34,247 nt of DNA, taken from contig CAIRGO010000056.1 of NCBI GenBank assembly GCA_903878115.1, forward strand, positions 1 through 34,247, given 5' to 3'. Shown piece by piece: positions 27,462 through 34,247 of the stretch. The stretch comes from Akkermansiaceae bacterium. GTDB lineage: Bacteria; Verrucomicrobiota; Verrucomicrobiia; Verrucomicrobiales; Akkermansiaceae. Below the pieces are notes generated by a model. That model worked only from the letters and a program-made list of their open reading frames with translations, had not been told where the DNA came from and made no database searches. Numbering within the stretch: the first letter of the stretch is position 1; each line of letters opens with the position of its first letter. The translations under genes were made by a program, and so were the position numbers.

Positions 27462-28382
27462 TTAAGGTGCAGCAATCACACCACTCAAGACATCGAACAC
27501 ACCCAAACACCGCGTGATCACCTCTTGTTGAAAAGCGGGTGGGAAAAGCAGACCTAGAGGCAAAACGACGATGATCAAAGTCGGAATTTTTCCTAAAGGA
27601 CTCCTCCATTTTTTTTCCAGTATCGTGAGAATCCCATGCAACAGAAAATATAAAGTCGGCAAGCCAAAGCCCGAGCGAACGGGAAGTGTGATAGCCAACT
27701 CATGCAGCAATCCCGACGCCAAGAAAATCGCCATAACGCCTGCATTTGATCCAGCGATTGCTTCGACAGGTCGTCCCACGAGGCGCTGCATCATTTGTGA
27801 ATAGCCCACATTCCACCTCCGACTCCAGAAGTCACCGATGCCAGTTGTCTCCAGCACATTGGGAAACAGTGTCCGCACGGGAAAGCCTGCCATACGCATG
27901 CATCCTTTTAGCACACGCAGTGCACCGAAATGAAAACCCAAACTCATCGGCAGAAACATTACGAAAATTTGACGCCATTCCATAAACCATACTAACCATG
28001 AGCCAAGAACCCCAGCCAGCATCAACATCAATCCTACTTTCACATCGACTTTCCAACTCAAGCCATCGCGTCTGTTTCTAAAACTTGCAGGATCCATCCC
28101 GAACCAAAAAAGAGAAAATATCCCATATCGAACGATCGTAAGACGCTGTTCTCCAGCCCATTCGGCGTAAACAAGTCCTTTCAGTCCTCCCAAAAGCACG
28201 GAGCAAATTCCCACCATTCGCAAAATCGCATCCGCATCTGTTAGAGCAAGATGAGCACCCGTCACAACGGCCACAAGAACCAGCCAACCGAGAAATCGCC
28301 TGAGCTTCAGATTTCTCACATTGGCCAAAAGCGGACCTGTCGTGATTCCTGCCATCACCAAAATGGGAATAATCCAGATCAT
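27462..28382 (-). CDS. MBOAT / wax-synthase-like membrane O-acyltransferase
   Basis: A 306-residue membrane protein with about eight hydrophobic segments. The DFWSRRWN motif (residues 184-191) and the later ASGLLHEL motif (His227) are the pair seen in wax-synthase-like MBOAT_2 acyltransferases, where the His is catalytic. The likely reaction is transfer of an acyl group from CoA or a carrier to a hydroxyl in the membrane. The acceptor is unknown. ATG 28382 is chosen over upstream codons because it overlaps the previous stop as ATGA and has AAAGGGGA just upstream. Last gene of a four-gene operon. A damaged copy of its 3' half lies at 23335-23758. Low GC (about 42% at 28081-28140). Confidence 0.85.
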   Translation of the reverse strand: MIWIIPILVMAGITTGPLLANVRNLKLRRFLGWLVLVAVVTGAHLALTDADAILRMVGICSVLLGGLKGLVYAEWAGEQRLTIVRYGIFSLFWFGMDPASFRNRRDGLSWKVDVKVGLMLMLAGVLGSWLVWFMEWRQIFVMFLPMSLGFHFGALRVLKGCMRMAGFPVRTLFPNVLETTGIGDFWSRRWNVGYSQMMQRLVGRPVEAIAGSNAGVMAIFLASGLLHELAITLPVRSGFGLPTLYFLLHGILTILEKKWRSPLGKIPTLIIVVLPLGLLFPPAFQQEVITRCLGVFDVLSGVIAAP

Positions 28383-28822
28383 GGCAAAAATCCCCTTTCT
28401 AACCATCCGGCGTTCCAACACAAGAGACTTGCATAGAGCACAACCAAGCCCATGAAGAGCAGAGTCAGCAATTGCTTCGCAATCCGATTGTGCAGAGTCC
28501 CCTCAACCTCTCTCAAATCGAACCCGAAAAACTGCAACCATAAGCGCACCGCCCACCATAACAACATAAAGGAACACATTGCCATCGCCGAACCGCTACC
28601 TCCCATGAGCCAGTCGCGAAAGCTCAGCGCCAGCACCGCGAAGAACGCATGACTAATCCAGACGTAGATCGAATACGTCCACCACAGTTCGCGCATCAAT
28701 GGAGTCAATCCCGCCAATTTTTCCCGCCAACACAGCACTTTAGGAATCCAAAAGCTGGCGATGCACAGCGCCACCAGCGACCACCCACCGATCATCAGGC
28801 CGATTTGTAATAGCTCCTTCAT
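28379..28822 (-). CDS. small four-helix membrane protein, paralogue of its neighbour
   Basis: A 147-residue protein with about four membrane segments. ATG 28822 overlaps the preceding stop as ATGA; an upstream extension would run inside the previous gene. A REKLAGLTPLMREL loop after the first helix and a WAVRLWLQFFGFDLRE segment align with RYAENLAGSEVMVRQ and WASRVVVQLTYYDKE in the adjacent 134-residue protein. The two therefore look like diverged tandem duplicates. No known family was recognised. It is sandwiched between its paralogue and the MBOAT gene with 4-bp overlaps on both sides, so it is likely a stoichiometric partner of the acyltransferase. Confidence 0.82.
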   Translation of the reverse strand: MKELLQIGLMIGGWSLVALCIASFWIPKVLCWREKLAGLTPLMRELWWTYSIYVWISHAFFAVLALSFRDWLMGGSGSAMAMCSFMLLWWAVRLWLQFFGFDLREVEGTLHNRIAKQLLTLLFMGLVVLYASLLCWNAGWLERGFLP

Positions 28823-29223
28823 TGGTAAATCGTAGCTAAGGTAAATACTGCGCAGAGAACGACAAAAACTAACAAAAAGAAAACATCCCATCCTCTCTCA
28901 CGGCGGCGGAGTTCCTTATCGTAATAGGTCAACTGCACCACTACTCTACTAGCCCAAAAGAGCCCGAAAAATCCGCTGAGCACCTGGCCCATACCGCCCT
29001 CTAACAACAACTGCGGCCAACCCAAACACAATAGAGCCAAGCCCGAGATGATCGATATGATGTAAGCGCAATGGACATAAAAAATCTGCCTCACCATCAC
29101 CTCTGATCCCGCCAGATTTTCGGCATATCGCAAACGCTTCGCAGCAACAAAATTCGCCAACACTAAACCTAACAAAATCACCCCTGTCCCGCGCAATCCC
29201 ATTTCCAAATATAACGTGTTCAT
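28819..29223 (-). CDS. small four-helix membrane protein of unknown family
   Basis: A 134-residue protein with four hydrophobic segments (about 7-25, 44-66, 76-96, 110-130). Its first loop carries RYAENLAGSEVMVRQ and its third loop WASRVVVQLTYYDKELRRRERG, both related to the next gene's product. It lies 21 bp after the DCC gene stop and ends in an ATGA overlap with the following gene. No enzymatic residues stand out. It may form a heteromeric membrane unit with its paralogue. Confidence 0.82.
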   Translation of the reverse strand: MNTLYLEMGLRGTGVILLGLVLANFVAAKRLRYAENLAGSEVMVRQIFYVHCAYIISIISGLALLCLGWPQLLLEGGMGQVLSGFFGLFWASRVVVQLTYYDKELRRRERGWDVFFLLVFVVLCAVFTLATIYQ

Positions 29224-29244
29224 TTTTTTATTCCTCCCAAATTA

Positions 29245-29700
29245 TCATTTCGTCACACAAAATCCACCATCACACTCGGCCTGTTCCATGTGATGCAATT
29301 CTTCCCTTACCTTCTTGTCTTTGCTCCGAAAAAAGACCTTGCTCAGCGCATGGCGATTCGCCGCCAGCACACGACATGCTTGCACCGCGACGGGAAGCAA
29401 ACCAGGCCCACCCAGCCTACGCGCCGCTGTCTGGTAATTCGCACAGCTATAAAGGCACCACACCCATGCTTCCGCGCCTCGATAAACTTCATTCTCACTG
29501 GTTCTCACCACCATCTCCCGAGCGGGATCTAGCGTGCCCAAGCCAGGGAAAATCCGTTCCGCATGCGCCGCTTGATAGGGAATGAATTGAATCCTGAATG
29601 CCCGAGTTTGGCGATTGATCCATTCATGAAAGCTGCAGCACATCCCACAGCGACCGTCGTAAAACACTTCAATTCCTTTGATTTCTTTTGGTAATTTCAT
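29245..29700 (-). CDS. DCC-family (DUF393) thiol-disulfide oxidoreductase-like protein
   Basis: A 151-residue protein with the DCC signature YDGRCGMCCSF: Asp15, then Cys18-G-M-Cys21 as the thioredoxin-like CxxC, plus an extra Cys22. There is no signal peptide, so it is probably cytoplasmic or peripheral. Further cysteine pairs (WCLYSCAN, and ECDGGFC near the C terminus) are unusually many for the family and suggest metal or redox chemistry. ATG 29700 is preferred because AAAGGAAA lies just upstream and the longer in-frame start gives a non-family tail. First gene of the operon with the two membrane proteins and the MBOAT. Confidence 0.85.
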   Translation of the reverse strand: MKLPKEIKGIEVFYDGRCGMCCSFHEWINRQTRAFRIQFIPYQAAHAERIFPGLGTLDPAREMVVRTSENEVYRGAEAWVWCLYSCANYQTAARRLGGPGLLPVAVQACRVLAANRHALSKVFFRSKDKKVREELHHMEQAECDGGFCVTK

Positions 29701-29806
29701 TGTGATTTCCTTTCGCTTTTTCAGATTAATCTGAAAATTCAGAAAATACAAGAAGAATTTTCCATGAAATTTAAACAATCAATGGGTGTTGGTAAAACGA
29801 TCGGCA

Positions 29807-31198
29807 TTAAGACTTATCAAAATAGCGAACGAGTCCGTAGGCGCGCTCGTTGATTCGTTTCATCGATTCAAGCAATGGTGTGTAGGGTTCGTAGCGATTG
29901 CCAAGGATACCTTTGTTGGCATCCTGATTGGAGGGATCAGAACGGGTGTCGGCCGGGTCATTATCGATATACTTGAACCAGTGCCAACCGACACAGCTTT
30001 TGGATTGAAGCAGTCCAAGAGTGAAATTTTCGTAAAATAAGCCGCGGTCGCGCTGTGTCTTGACAAGCCAACCTGCGCCACTGGTGTTTGCGAGACCAGA
30101 ATCTGCGCCCTTGGCATACCACTCGGTGATGATCACTGGTTTTCCTGCTTCGCGCGTCCACATCGCCAATCGCTCAGGATCTGGAGTCCACGCGTGATAA
30201 TAATTCACGGAAACCACGTCCACATGCGGACCAGCGGCGCGAAAAACTTCAGGAAAACGCAAGACACTGCCATGAAATCGCGCTCCGAGGTAAAGATGGT
30301 TCGGATCGTTGCGTTTGATGGCACGGGACACGATACGAAAATATCGCTCGACCATGAATTCCAGAAAAAGCGGCAGATCCGCCGACTTGATGTCGCGCGC
30401 GGTGGCTTTCTCACCATGCCGAGCGCGCAACCACGTCAACGCAGCTTGATGTCCCGGATCGCTGTCTGGCAGAGAGAGGTAGTTTTTCAGAGCATCCGCA
30501 CGAAACGGCAATTCATTGTCTGAAAAATGTCCGAGCAAGTATGGATCACTTTTTCCTGCAGCCAACTGGCGCGCGAAGTCCTCACAGAATGTCTCGAATT
30601 CTGGGTCGAACACGAAAATGCAGTCGCTAGGATAACCGGTGTGCCCAGGTTTTTGATAGGTTCCGCCGCGCTTCTTGCCATAGCTCGACATGAAGTTCCA
30701 AATGCGTGTGTAGGTGAGTGGTGTTTGCACCGCCCGCAAACGTTCCGTATCAGTCCATGCGCCGAGACCGTTGAAACCATAGGAACGCAACATCGCAGTC
30801 GTTTGTTCGGCCCAGTTTTTTTCATCGGTGAACTTCTGCTGCCACGCTGTTTTGGCTCCAGACGTGCTAAGCATGCTGACGGACGACATACCGCGCTGGA
30901 GAAATAAGCACCCTTCTGGATCCACTAACCACCATCGCCCGTCAACTTTCGCCGTATGAAAGAAGCCCGTGGTCTTTTCTTTGCGCGATGCGATTCCACC
31001 AAAGCGACTTAGGTCGCTATCGCTTTTTAGCGAGCTTGCACCAGGCACGTCTGCCAAGGTTAGGGTGGGACGAGCCACCCATTTGTCTCCTGGTTTATTG
31101 GCGACATCGACAGTCAGCGGCGAGCTTTGTGCGAATGATAGCGGCAAAAGCAGATGATAAAAAACTACGAGTGCGACTTTGATATTTAGCGTTTTCAT
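29807..31198 (-). CDS. secreted clan GH-A glycoside hydrolase, agarase-like
   Basis: A 463-residue exported enzyme with a signal peptide ending near SFAQS. The sequence fits a TIM-barrel of clan GH-A, with an acid/base Asn228-Glu229 in HFSDNELPF and a nucleophile Glu359 in VIITEWYAKG. WWLVDPEGCLFLQRGMSS near the N terminus and CVGWHWFKYIDNDP near the C terminus recall GH50/GH86 beta-agarases and their relatives. The substrate is probably a marine or plant galactan-type polysaccharide, but the family was not confirmed. It sits between the MBOAT operon and the beta-helix region on the same strand. Confidence 0.82.
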   Translation of the reverse strand: MKTLNIKVALVVFYHLLLPLSFAQSSPLTVDVANKPGDKWVARPTLTLADVPGASSLKSDSDLSRFGGIASRKEKTTGFFHTAKVDGRWWLVDPEGCLFLQRGMSSVSMLSTSGAKTAWQQKFTDEKNWAEQTTAMLRSYGFNGLGAWTDTERLRAVQTPLTYTRIWNFMSSYGKKRGGTYQKPGHTGYPSDCIFVFDPEFETFCEDFARQLAAGKSDPYLLGHFSDNELPFRADALKNYLSLPDSDPGHQAALTWLRARHGEKATARDIKSADLPLFLEFMVERYFRIVSRAIKRNDPNHLYLGARFHGSVLRFPEVFRAAGPHVDVVSVNYYHAWTPDPERLAMWTREAGKPVIITEWYAKGADSGLANTSGAGWLVKTQRDRGLFYENFTLGLLQSKSCVGWHWFKYIDNDPADTRSDPSNQDANKGILGNRYEPYTPLLESMKRINERAYGLVRYFDKS

Positions 31199-31199
31199 A

Positions 31200-31235
31200 C
31201 TTACTAAATTTTTTGTAAGATTTTTATTTTACAAT
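31200..31235. promoter_or_regulatory. overlapping inverted repeats upstream of the GH-A gene
   Basis: CTTAC (31200-31204) pairs with GTAAG (31215-31219), and TTGTAA (31213-31218) pairs with TTACAA (31229-31234). The two are therefore mutually exclusive pairings just upstream of the start at 31198. They could be an operator or an alternative-hairpin leader. No clear ribosome binding site precedes the gene. Confidence 0.3.
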
Positions 31236-31485
31236 CGAAGTCTAATCGTTCTCCAACGACTTCCTGAAATCCTTTCGTCCGATTTGATTACCTTAGCGAA
31301 GATGTATGGTGCTCTCGTTTTGCATGCTTATGGAATCACGGTAATTACGACTTCTTCAAGAAGATGAGGTTGGCTTCGGCGAAGTGCTTAGAAATGTGGC
31401 GATGTATTTCATAGGTATTGGTGTTAGATCGACTATACGTTGCATTTGATACGGCTGAGCTTTCGGAAGTCTATCAGTATGGCCC

Positions 31486-31590
31486 TTACTGTTTGAGCAT
31501 GTCAGTCATCCCCTTTCCCATGGCAGAGACGATGTTTCATCAAATCTTGGCGCTGCCGAAGAAGTTGCAGTCCTTGTCTGCGCCGACGTT
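31486..31590 (-). pseudogene. relic of a SASA esterase C terminus
   Basis: Minus-strand translation from 31590 gives VGADKDCNFFGSAKI, then two consecutive TGA stops, then NIVSAMGKGMTDMLKQ and a stop. This aligns without gaps to the last 34 residues of the SASA esterase at 7259-8329 (VGSDHGYHYLGSAIW...AMGGTMQDLM), with about 12 identities. The catalytic His position is Asn here. Nothing upstream is recognisable, because the intact beta-helix gene begins. The remainder of 31236-31632 shows no gene. Confidence 0.5.
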
Positions 31591-31632
31591 ATAAAACTAA
31601 ACCTAGGCAGGTCATTTTATGCCTTCCATGTC

Positions 31633-33423
31633 TTAATTTTTTTGCAAATCTACGCAGTCGGAAATGATGACATCGTTCATTGCCGCTTCCACGGGCTTAC
31701 CGTTTTTCTCCATGCGGTTATTTTTCACAGCGAGGTTTTGCACTCCTCTGATGTGCATGGCATTGCCCTGACCTAACTGAAAAAAGTTGTCGTTGATCGC
31801 AATATTTCGGGCGTTGAGCACACCCTGCTGATCTCGATAATTGTTAGAGATAATGATGCCAGAACTTTGAAATCCGGCCAACGTATTTTTGGTGATGTTT
31901 ATGTTCCCCATTTGTGCGCTTTCACCCATCGAGTAGGTGAAATTCAGTCCCATCACGCCGCCGTGTGTGCCGTCTAACTTATTGCCCTCGATGTTCATGT
32001 TCTGCGCTCTTACTAGCATGGCATTGCGCATGAACGGTTTCATCACGTTGTCGCGGATCACGGTGGATGAGGTCATCTGGTTGAGGTTGAGCACCAAGAC
32101 GCTGGCGGGATCGATCGCGGGTAAGATGCGGTCGATGACGATTCGGTGACAACGACGCTTTGGATCAATATCCACATTTTGTACGGTGGCGATGCCGACT
32201 TCGCGTTTCGTTTTCGTATCGAGAAACTGCAGCCGATCTGCCTTTTGAATCGTATAATAGTAATAGCGGTTATCAGTCGTGCACAACGTCATGACCTTGG
32301 GATCATCTTTGCTGATCTCTACGATCCGTTCCAAGAGAGTGCCGACATTCAGACAGTCGTCGCCAGGTGCTTCGATTTCGCATTTTTCGATCAGCAGTTT
32401 GCCCCGGATGTTCATCAAGTGCAGGGCGTCCGATGGCGTGGAAAGCAAGTTGCGCGAACCCGGCTTGCGGATGATGCGCACTTCTCGGACTGTGACATCG
32501 CCCAGCATATCGGACACGCGAATCCCCCCGTTCAAGGACTCGAAGAAATCGAGTTTTTCAAACGTAATATTTTCCACTCGATTGGCGGAAATCTGCGCAT
32601 ACGTGCTGGCAGACTTATCCTTCGCCACGACGACCGATTTTGTGAGATTATCCTTGTTAAATCCGTAGCTGATCCAGTTGCCGACCGCCATACCCTTCAT
32701 GCGCGGCAGGTAATCGTCCTTCACATGAAAGCGGAACACACTGGGTGAAACGCGCGTGATGTTACTGATGTAAAGGTGATCGCTGCCCATTCGTATATTG
32801 CGCATTGCTCCACCCTTTTCAAAAACAATCATGTGCCGCCCTCCCCCGCCGTGGGCCTCGTAACCATTTGCGATAAGAAATGCCTCGTCTGGAGGCTCTG
32901 GATAACCTTCCATGATCTTCACGTCAATGGAGCCGTTTTCCTGCATCGCCACCACCTCGCCTTGGGTGAACGATGGCGTGATGGCGTCGAAAGTAAAATC
33001 TCGCACAGTGATGTTGCGACAATTTTCAAAGAAAAACGTTAGATTTCCCTCGGGACAAAGTAGCGTTGCCCCACTGCCATCAATCATGAGATCATCGTGG
33101 CCTAACAGTTGAAAATAATGCCAAGCCGTCGGGTTATCACCGAGCCGATAGATTTTTTTCTCGAAGATTACCGTGCTCGAAATGCCATCCGCTTTGGCCG
33201 CTTCAAAAGCAGCTGTGATCGCTGGGCCATCGTCATGAATGCCATCACCCACCGCACCGAAATCTGCGACACGTATGAGCGCATTTTTAGCGACTGCTTG
33301 CCCTTTTTCAGCCGCGATTGCAGGAATAGCATCCTTCAGACAGAGAATGGCAATCACCAAGAAAACAAAAAATCCAAGGATCTGGCGGATGCTTGATATG
33401 AACAAATACTGACGTGAAAACAT
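31633..33423 (-). CDS. exported right-handed parallel beta-helix protein
   Basis: A 596-residue protein with a hydrophobic export signal (about residues 14-38, ending AIAAEKG) and a pectate-lyase-3-like opening (VADFGAVGDGIHDDGPAI). Many beta-helix rungs follow. Shared blocks with the interrupted gene at 18959 are FTQGEVV...IMEGYPE and DALHLMNIRGKLLIEKCEIEAPGDDCLNVG, where the paired Asp of GDDC may be catalytic, as in GH28/GH110-type enzymes. The gene is intact, so it gives the reference length for its broken paralogue. The likely role is polysaccharide cleavage; the precise family is unknown. The relic of a SASA gene lies just downstream. Confidence 0.85.
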   Translation of the reverse strand: MFSRQYLFISSIRQILGFFVFLVIAILCLKDAIPAIAAEKGQAVAKNALIRVADFGAVGDGIHDDGPAITAAFEAAKADGISSTVIFEKKIYRLGDNPTAWHYFQLLGHDDLMIDGSGATLLCPEGNLTFFFENCRNITVRDFTFDAITPSFTQGEVVAMQENGSIDVKIMEGYPEPPDEAFLIANGYEAHGGGGRHMIVFEKGGAMRNIRMGSDHLYISNITRVSPSVFRFHVKDDYLPRMKGMAVGNWISYGFNKDNLTKSVVVAKDKSASTYAQISANRVENITFEKLDFFESLNGGIRVSDMLGDVTVREVRIIRKPGSRNLLSTPSDALHLMNIRGKLLIEKCEIEAPGDDCLNVGTLLERIVEISKDDPKVMTLCTTDNRYYYYTIQKADRLQFLDTKTKREVGIATVQNVDIDPKRRCHRIVIDRILPAIDPASVLVLNLNQMTSSTVIRDNVMKPFMRNAMLVRAQNMNIEGNKLDGTHGGVMGLNFTYSMGESAQMGNINITKNTLAGFQSSGIIISNNYRDQQGVLNARNIAINDNFFQLGQGNAMHIRGVQNLAVKNNRMEKNGKPVEAAMNDVIISDCVDLQKN

Positions 33424-33512
33424 GATTTAAAAAACTACGCTTGGACCATTAAACTGCCAGTGAAGAATGCAACAAACAGATCGACGCGAGGAATAGAAAA
33501 AGCACTCCATGA

Positions 33513-34247
33513 TCAAGGAATGGTAATGCTTTGTTGACCAGCGGCACTACGCTCTTTTCCGCTCAGGCCAGCAAGCTTTGGACCATCGGGACGGTTGCGA
33601 CCGACTTTTACCGTGAAACTGCCTGCGGAAAAAACTGGTGGCTGGAAGCGATTTCCTACGACCCGCGTAGTATAAAGAATCTCGCCGCTTTTTTCGTCGA
33701 TCACCTGCACCACGGGATTGACCGCGCCTTCGAAAACCAGCTCGGGCAGCCACGCGACAGGCTTGCGTCCATCATTCTGATCGGCATCGATGGTGATCGG
33801 CCATCCGGGGAACTGCGCGCGATCACCTGATTTCACATCGGCAAAGCGTGGCCAGCATTCGACGGTAATCTTACGCGTTTTTTTCTGAAACCGAACAAGG
33901 CCATAACCATCCGCGCGTTGTCGTTCATCCTTGATATCGGGCGGGTTGGCGTAGGCCATGATCGACATCTTATTGCCGAGGCCATCTTTGAAATCGCCAG
34001 TCCACGGCAAGGGGCTGTTAGGCACGGGATTGGGTCCAGCTTTTTCATCGAGCGGATGCCACCAACGACCATAGATTGTGTTCACGAGTGCGGGGCTAGT
34101 GAAGGCATAGGGACCGTCGCCCCACTCGCTGATGCCGTGTTTAAGCATCACCGCGAGATGCTGATCACCGCAAAGATGCACCGCACGTGCGCGGCGGATT
34201 TCCTCAAGCGCGCGATTCCTACCGGTTTGCGGCCAACCATTGCAATC
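33513..34247 (-). CDS. PhoD-like metallophosphatase, C-terminal part (runs off the window)
   Basis: The reading frame is open to the right edge and the start lies outside, giving 244 codons here. Visible segments are DCNGWPQTGRNRALE, then HLCGDQHLAVMLKHG with the metal-binding Asp/His, and SPALVNTIYGRWWHP. They match the C-terminal portion of PhoD-like phosphatases/phosphodiesterases. A beta-rich tail (about the last 90 residues) follows. It probably hydrolyses phosphate esters outside the cytoplasm, but signal and N-terminal domains cannot be seen. A GTG at 34181 is not the real start, because the homology extends upstream of it. Confidence 0.82.
   Translation of the reverse strand, partial: DCNGWPQTGRNRALEEIRRARAVHLCGDQHLAVMLKHGISEWGDGPYAFTSPALVNTIYGRWWHPLDEKAGPNPVPNSPLPWTGDFKDGLGNKMSIMAYANPPDIKDERQRADGYGLVRFQKKTRKITVECWPRFADVKSGDRAQFPGWPITIDADQNDGRKPVAWLPELVFEGAVNPVVQVIDEKSGEILYTTRVVGNRFQPPVFSAGSFTVKVGRNRPDGPKLAGLSGKERSAAGQQSITIP

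Noticed and set aside
1-34247. CRISPR array, tRNA or rRNA genes
   Set aside because: No regularly spaced repeats and no tRNA- or rRNA-like segments were recognised on either strand by eye.

Overview
The window looks like chromosomal DNA from a heterotrophic Verrucomicrobiota-type (PVC group) bacterium. The markers are an LL-diaminopimelate aminotransferase, a PEP-CTERM protein with autotransporter-type beta-strand repeats, two DUF1592-type cytochrome / DUF1552 gene pairs, a formylglycine sulfatase, several secreted carbohydrate-active proteins and a PhoD-like phosphatase. No rRNA, tRNA or CRISPR array was seen. Base composition is mixed: most of the window is moderate in GC, but about 4.7-8.3 kb and 23.8-27.2 kb are visibly GC-rich.

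Layout. 0.2-3.9 kb is a housekeeping edge: a zinc-ribbon/membrane/HEAT protein on minus, then a coiled-coil zinc-ribbon protein and dapL on plus. 3.9-8.8 kb holds intergenic repeat-like sequence, a truncated IS4-type transposase, a GC-rich two-gene unit (PDZ/DUF6288-like protein plus SASA-type esterase) and a decayed IS110-like transposase tail. 8.8-14.1 kb is a minus-strand cluster read as esterase, sulfatase, beta-propeller glycosidase-like protein and TauE/SafE-type exporter. 14.2-18.8 kb is a divergent long cytochrome / DUF1552 pair. 19.0-20.7 kb is a parallel beta-helix gene cut by an in-frame TAA. 21.0-23.0 kb encodes the PEP-CTERM protein. 23.3-29.7 kb holds a broken copy of the 3' end of an MBOAT gene, a second cytochrome / DUF1552 pair, an ISAs1-like transposase remnant, and a four-gene membrane operon (DCC thiol protein, two paralogous small membrane proteins, intact MBOAT). 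29.8-34.2 kb holds a clan GH-A hydrolase, a SASA esterase relic, an intact beta-helix paralogue and the 3' part of a PhoD-like gene.

Together the secreted enzymes point to breakdown of sulfated and acetylated polysaccharide: esterases remove acyl groups, the sulfatase removes sulfate, and glycosidases and beta-helix proteins act on the chain. The exporter could move a sulfur oxyanion. This is inference from families and gene order.

The least ordinary parts are (1) the compact DCC / paired membrane protein / MBOAT operon and (2) the arrangement in which a GC-rich cytochrome-DUF1552 module lies between an intact MBOAT gene and a frameshifted copy of its 3' end, with a transposase relic at one junction. 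Several genes are decayed, so the region appears to have been reshaped repeatedly by mobile elements.
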